DNA of 6,430 bases from Kordiimonadaceae bacterium (GTDB taxonomy: Bacteria > Pseudomonadota > Alphaproteobacteria > Sphingomonadales > Kordiimonadaceae). Position numbers and translations under genes: made by a program. The notes beneath the pieces are model-generated. The model was not told the origin of the DNA and ran no database searches. It was given only the letters and a program-made list of their open reading frames with translations. Shown one piece after another: positions 5,464 through 6,430 of this stretch (its first letter is position 1; every line of letters begins with the position of its first letter). The stretch covers positions 1 through 6,430 of the forward strand of contig JAESTR010000210.1 in the NCBI GenBank assembly GCA_016763495.1. The letters are read 5' to 3'.

Positions 5464-6430
5464 ATGGTGCGCGCCATGAACGACATAGAAAACAAGACAG
5501 ATGATAGCGCCCCGAAAGGCGAGCGCATTGCAAAAGTACTGGCACGTGCAGGCGTAGCTTCCCGCCGCGAAGTGGAACGGATGATCGAAGATGGCCGTAT
5601 CCGTATCAACGGCCAACTGCTGGAGACGCCTGCAACACTCGTGACAAGCCTAGACGGCATCATTGTAGACGGTGAGCCAGTTGAAGGCGTAACACAGACA
5701 AAACTGTGGCGGCTCCATAAAAAACGCGGCACTCTCACCACGCACCGCGACCCTGAAGGCCGCCCTACGGTTTTTGATAAATTACCCGATCATATGGGTA
5801 GAGTTATTTCCGTTGGCCGCCTAGACATGAACACCGAAGGTTTGCTGCTACTAACCAATGACGGCGAGCTTGCACGTTGGCTTGAACTACCCGTCAACAG
5901 CATCGTGCGCAAATACCGCGTGCGGGTCCATGGCCGGGTGAATGAAAAAGCGCTGGAAAAACTAAAAGACGGTATCACAATCGACGGTGTGCACTATGGG
6001 GCGATCGAAGCCAGCCTTGAACGTCAGACTGGTGCGAATGCATGGATTTCTATAGCCATCCGCGAAGGTAAGAACCGCGAAGTTCGCCGCGTAATGGAGC
6101 ATATGCAACTATCTGTTAATCGACTTATTCGCACGCACTATGGCCCTTTCTCGTTGGGCACGCTTGACGATGGTACAGTATCGTCTGTCGGCGAAAAACA
6201 AATGTATGATGTGCTCGACAGTTACTTCAAAGGTGCACCTCAAAGTGTAGGCGCGCCAGAAGTACAGCGTGACCCTAGCAAGTGGGCAAAAGCTAAAAAG
6301 CCTACAAAAGTAAAACTCGGTGCGTCTCGCAAACGCAAATTTGAAGTCTATAAAAAAGGCGATGAAGGCGCACCAACGACGCACAGGGTCGGTGGCCGCA
6401 GCAGAGACGATCACAGGAAAGACGACAAGA
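5464..6430 (+). CDS. rluB: 23S rRNA pseudouridine synthase, RluB/RsuA family (3' end missing)
   Basis: The frame is open from ATG 5464 to the window end, giving 322 residues and no stop. An in-frame ATG at 5476 is an equally possible start; neither has a clear ribosome-binding site. An N-terminal S4 RNA-binding domain (about 20-65: ERIAKVLARAGVASRREVE, then GRIRINGQ) is followed by the catalytic domain. Its motif VGRLDMNTEGLLLLTNDG (about 117-134) holds the catalytic aspartate D121. KYRVRVHG (150-157), REGKNREVRRVMEH (about 200-213) and the LIRTHYGPF strand complete the RsuA/RluB/E/F fold. RluB makes the pseudouridine at 2605 (E. coli numbering) of 23S rRNA, near the peptidyl-transferase centre. 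From about residue 258 the chain becomes low-complexity and basic (KWAKAKKPTKVK, then SRKRK and repeated R/D/K), a tail common in alphaproteobacterial members. RluE/RluF-type specificity cannot be excluded from sequence alone. Confidence 0.92.
   Translation, partial: MVRAMNDIENKTDDSAPKGERIAKVLARAGVASRREVERMIEDGRIRINGQLLETPATLVTSLDGIIVDGEPVEGVTQTKLWRLHKKRGTLTTHRDPEGRPTVFDKLPDHMGRVISVGRLDMNTEGLLLLTNDGELARWLELPVNSIVRKYRVRVHGRVNEKALEKLKDGITIDGVHYGAIEASLERQTGANAWISIAIREGKNREVRRVMEHMQLSVNRLIRTHYGPFSLGTLDDGTVSSVGEKQMYDVLDSYFKGAPQSVGAPEVQRDPSKWAKAKKPTKVKLGASRKRKFEVYKKGDEGAPTTHRVGGRSRDDHRKDDK

Noticed and set aside
5383..5616. 78-residue N-terminal extension of TadA
   Set aside because: The extra residues resemble no TadA N-terminus and overlap the divergent rluB coding sequence, which has a complete S4 domain there.
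1..6430. Mobile element, CRISPR array, tRNA or toxin-antitoxin pair
   Set aside because: No transposase or integrase motifs, regularly spaced direct repeats, tRNA cloverleaf or small paired ORFs of that kind were found on reading both strands.

Overview
The window reads as ordinary chromosome of an alphaproteobacterium, probably marine or environmental, with a GC content that looks moderate (high 40s per cent by eye). The best lineage clue is the right end. There a TadA with an alphaproteobacterial-looking C-terminal half (DPKGGG, HHKPDVYGGI) is divergent from an RluB-type pseudouridine synthase with a long basic tail, an arrangement I recall as common in Alphaproteobacteria. The genus cannot be settled from the sequence. 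No transposase, integrase, tRNA, rRNA or CRISPR array is visible.

Left block (1-3015, + strand): the 3' end of a D-amino-acid transaminase gene (1-330) is followed after 38 bp by a 253-residue pentapeptide-repeat protein (369-1130). The latter resembles the Qnr family well beyond the generic repeat: it has counterparts of both Qnr loops and of the Qnr C-terminal tail. A 184-bp gap follows, holding a 17-codon ORF with a good ribosome-binding site. Then comes a secreted serine hydrolase of the class C beta-lactamase / D-aminopeptidase fold with two C-terminal repeats of a putative barrel domain (1360-3015).

Middle (3016-3137): a perfect 13-bp inverted repeat sits between convergent genes and probably terminates transcription from both sides.

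Right block, minus strand (5382 down to 3138): tadA, then an MscS-family mechanosensitive channel 9 bp later, then a small four-helix membrane protein of unknown function 67 bp later. The first two are probably co-transcribed; the third may be.

Right end, plus strand (5464-6430): an rluB-like gene runs off the window. It and tadA share an 81-bp divergent control region. TadA makes inosine-34 in tRNA and RluB makes pseudouridine in 23S rRNA, so both modify the translation machinery.

The most interesting element is the chromosomal Qnr-like protein. A weaker theme is that a D-amino-acid transaminase and a D-aminopeptidase-like hydrolase lie in the same stretch. I see no convincing evidence of a wholly new multi-gene system.
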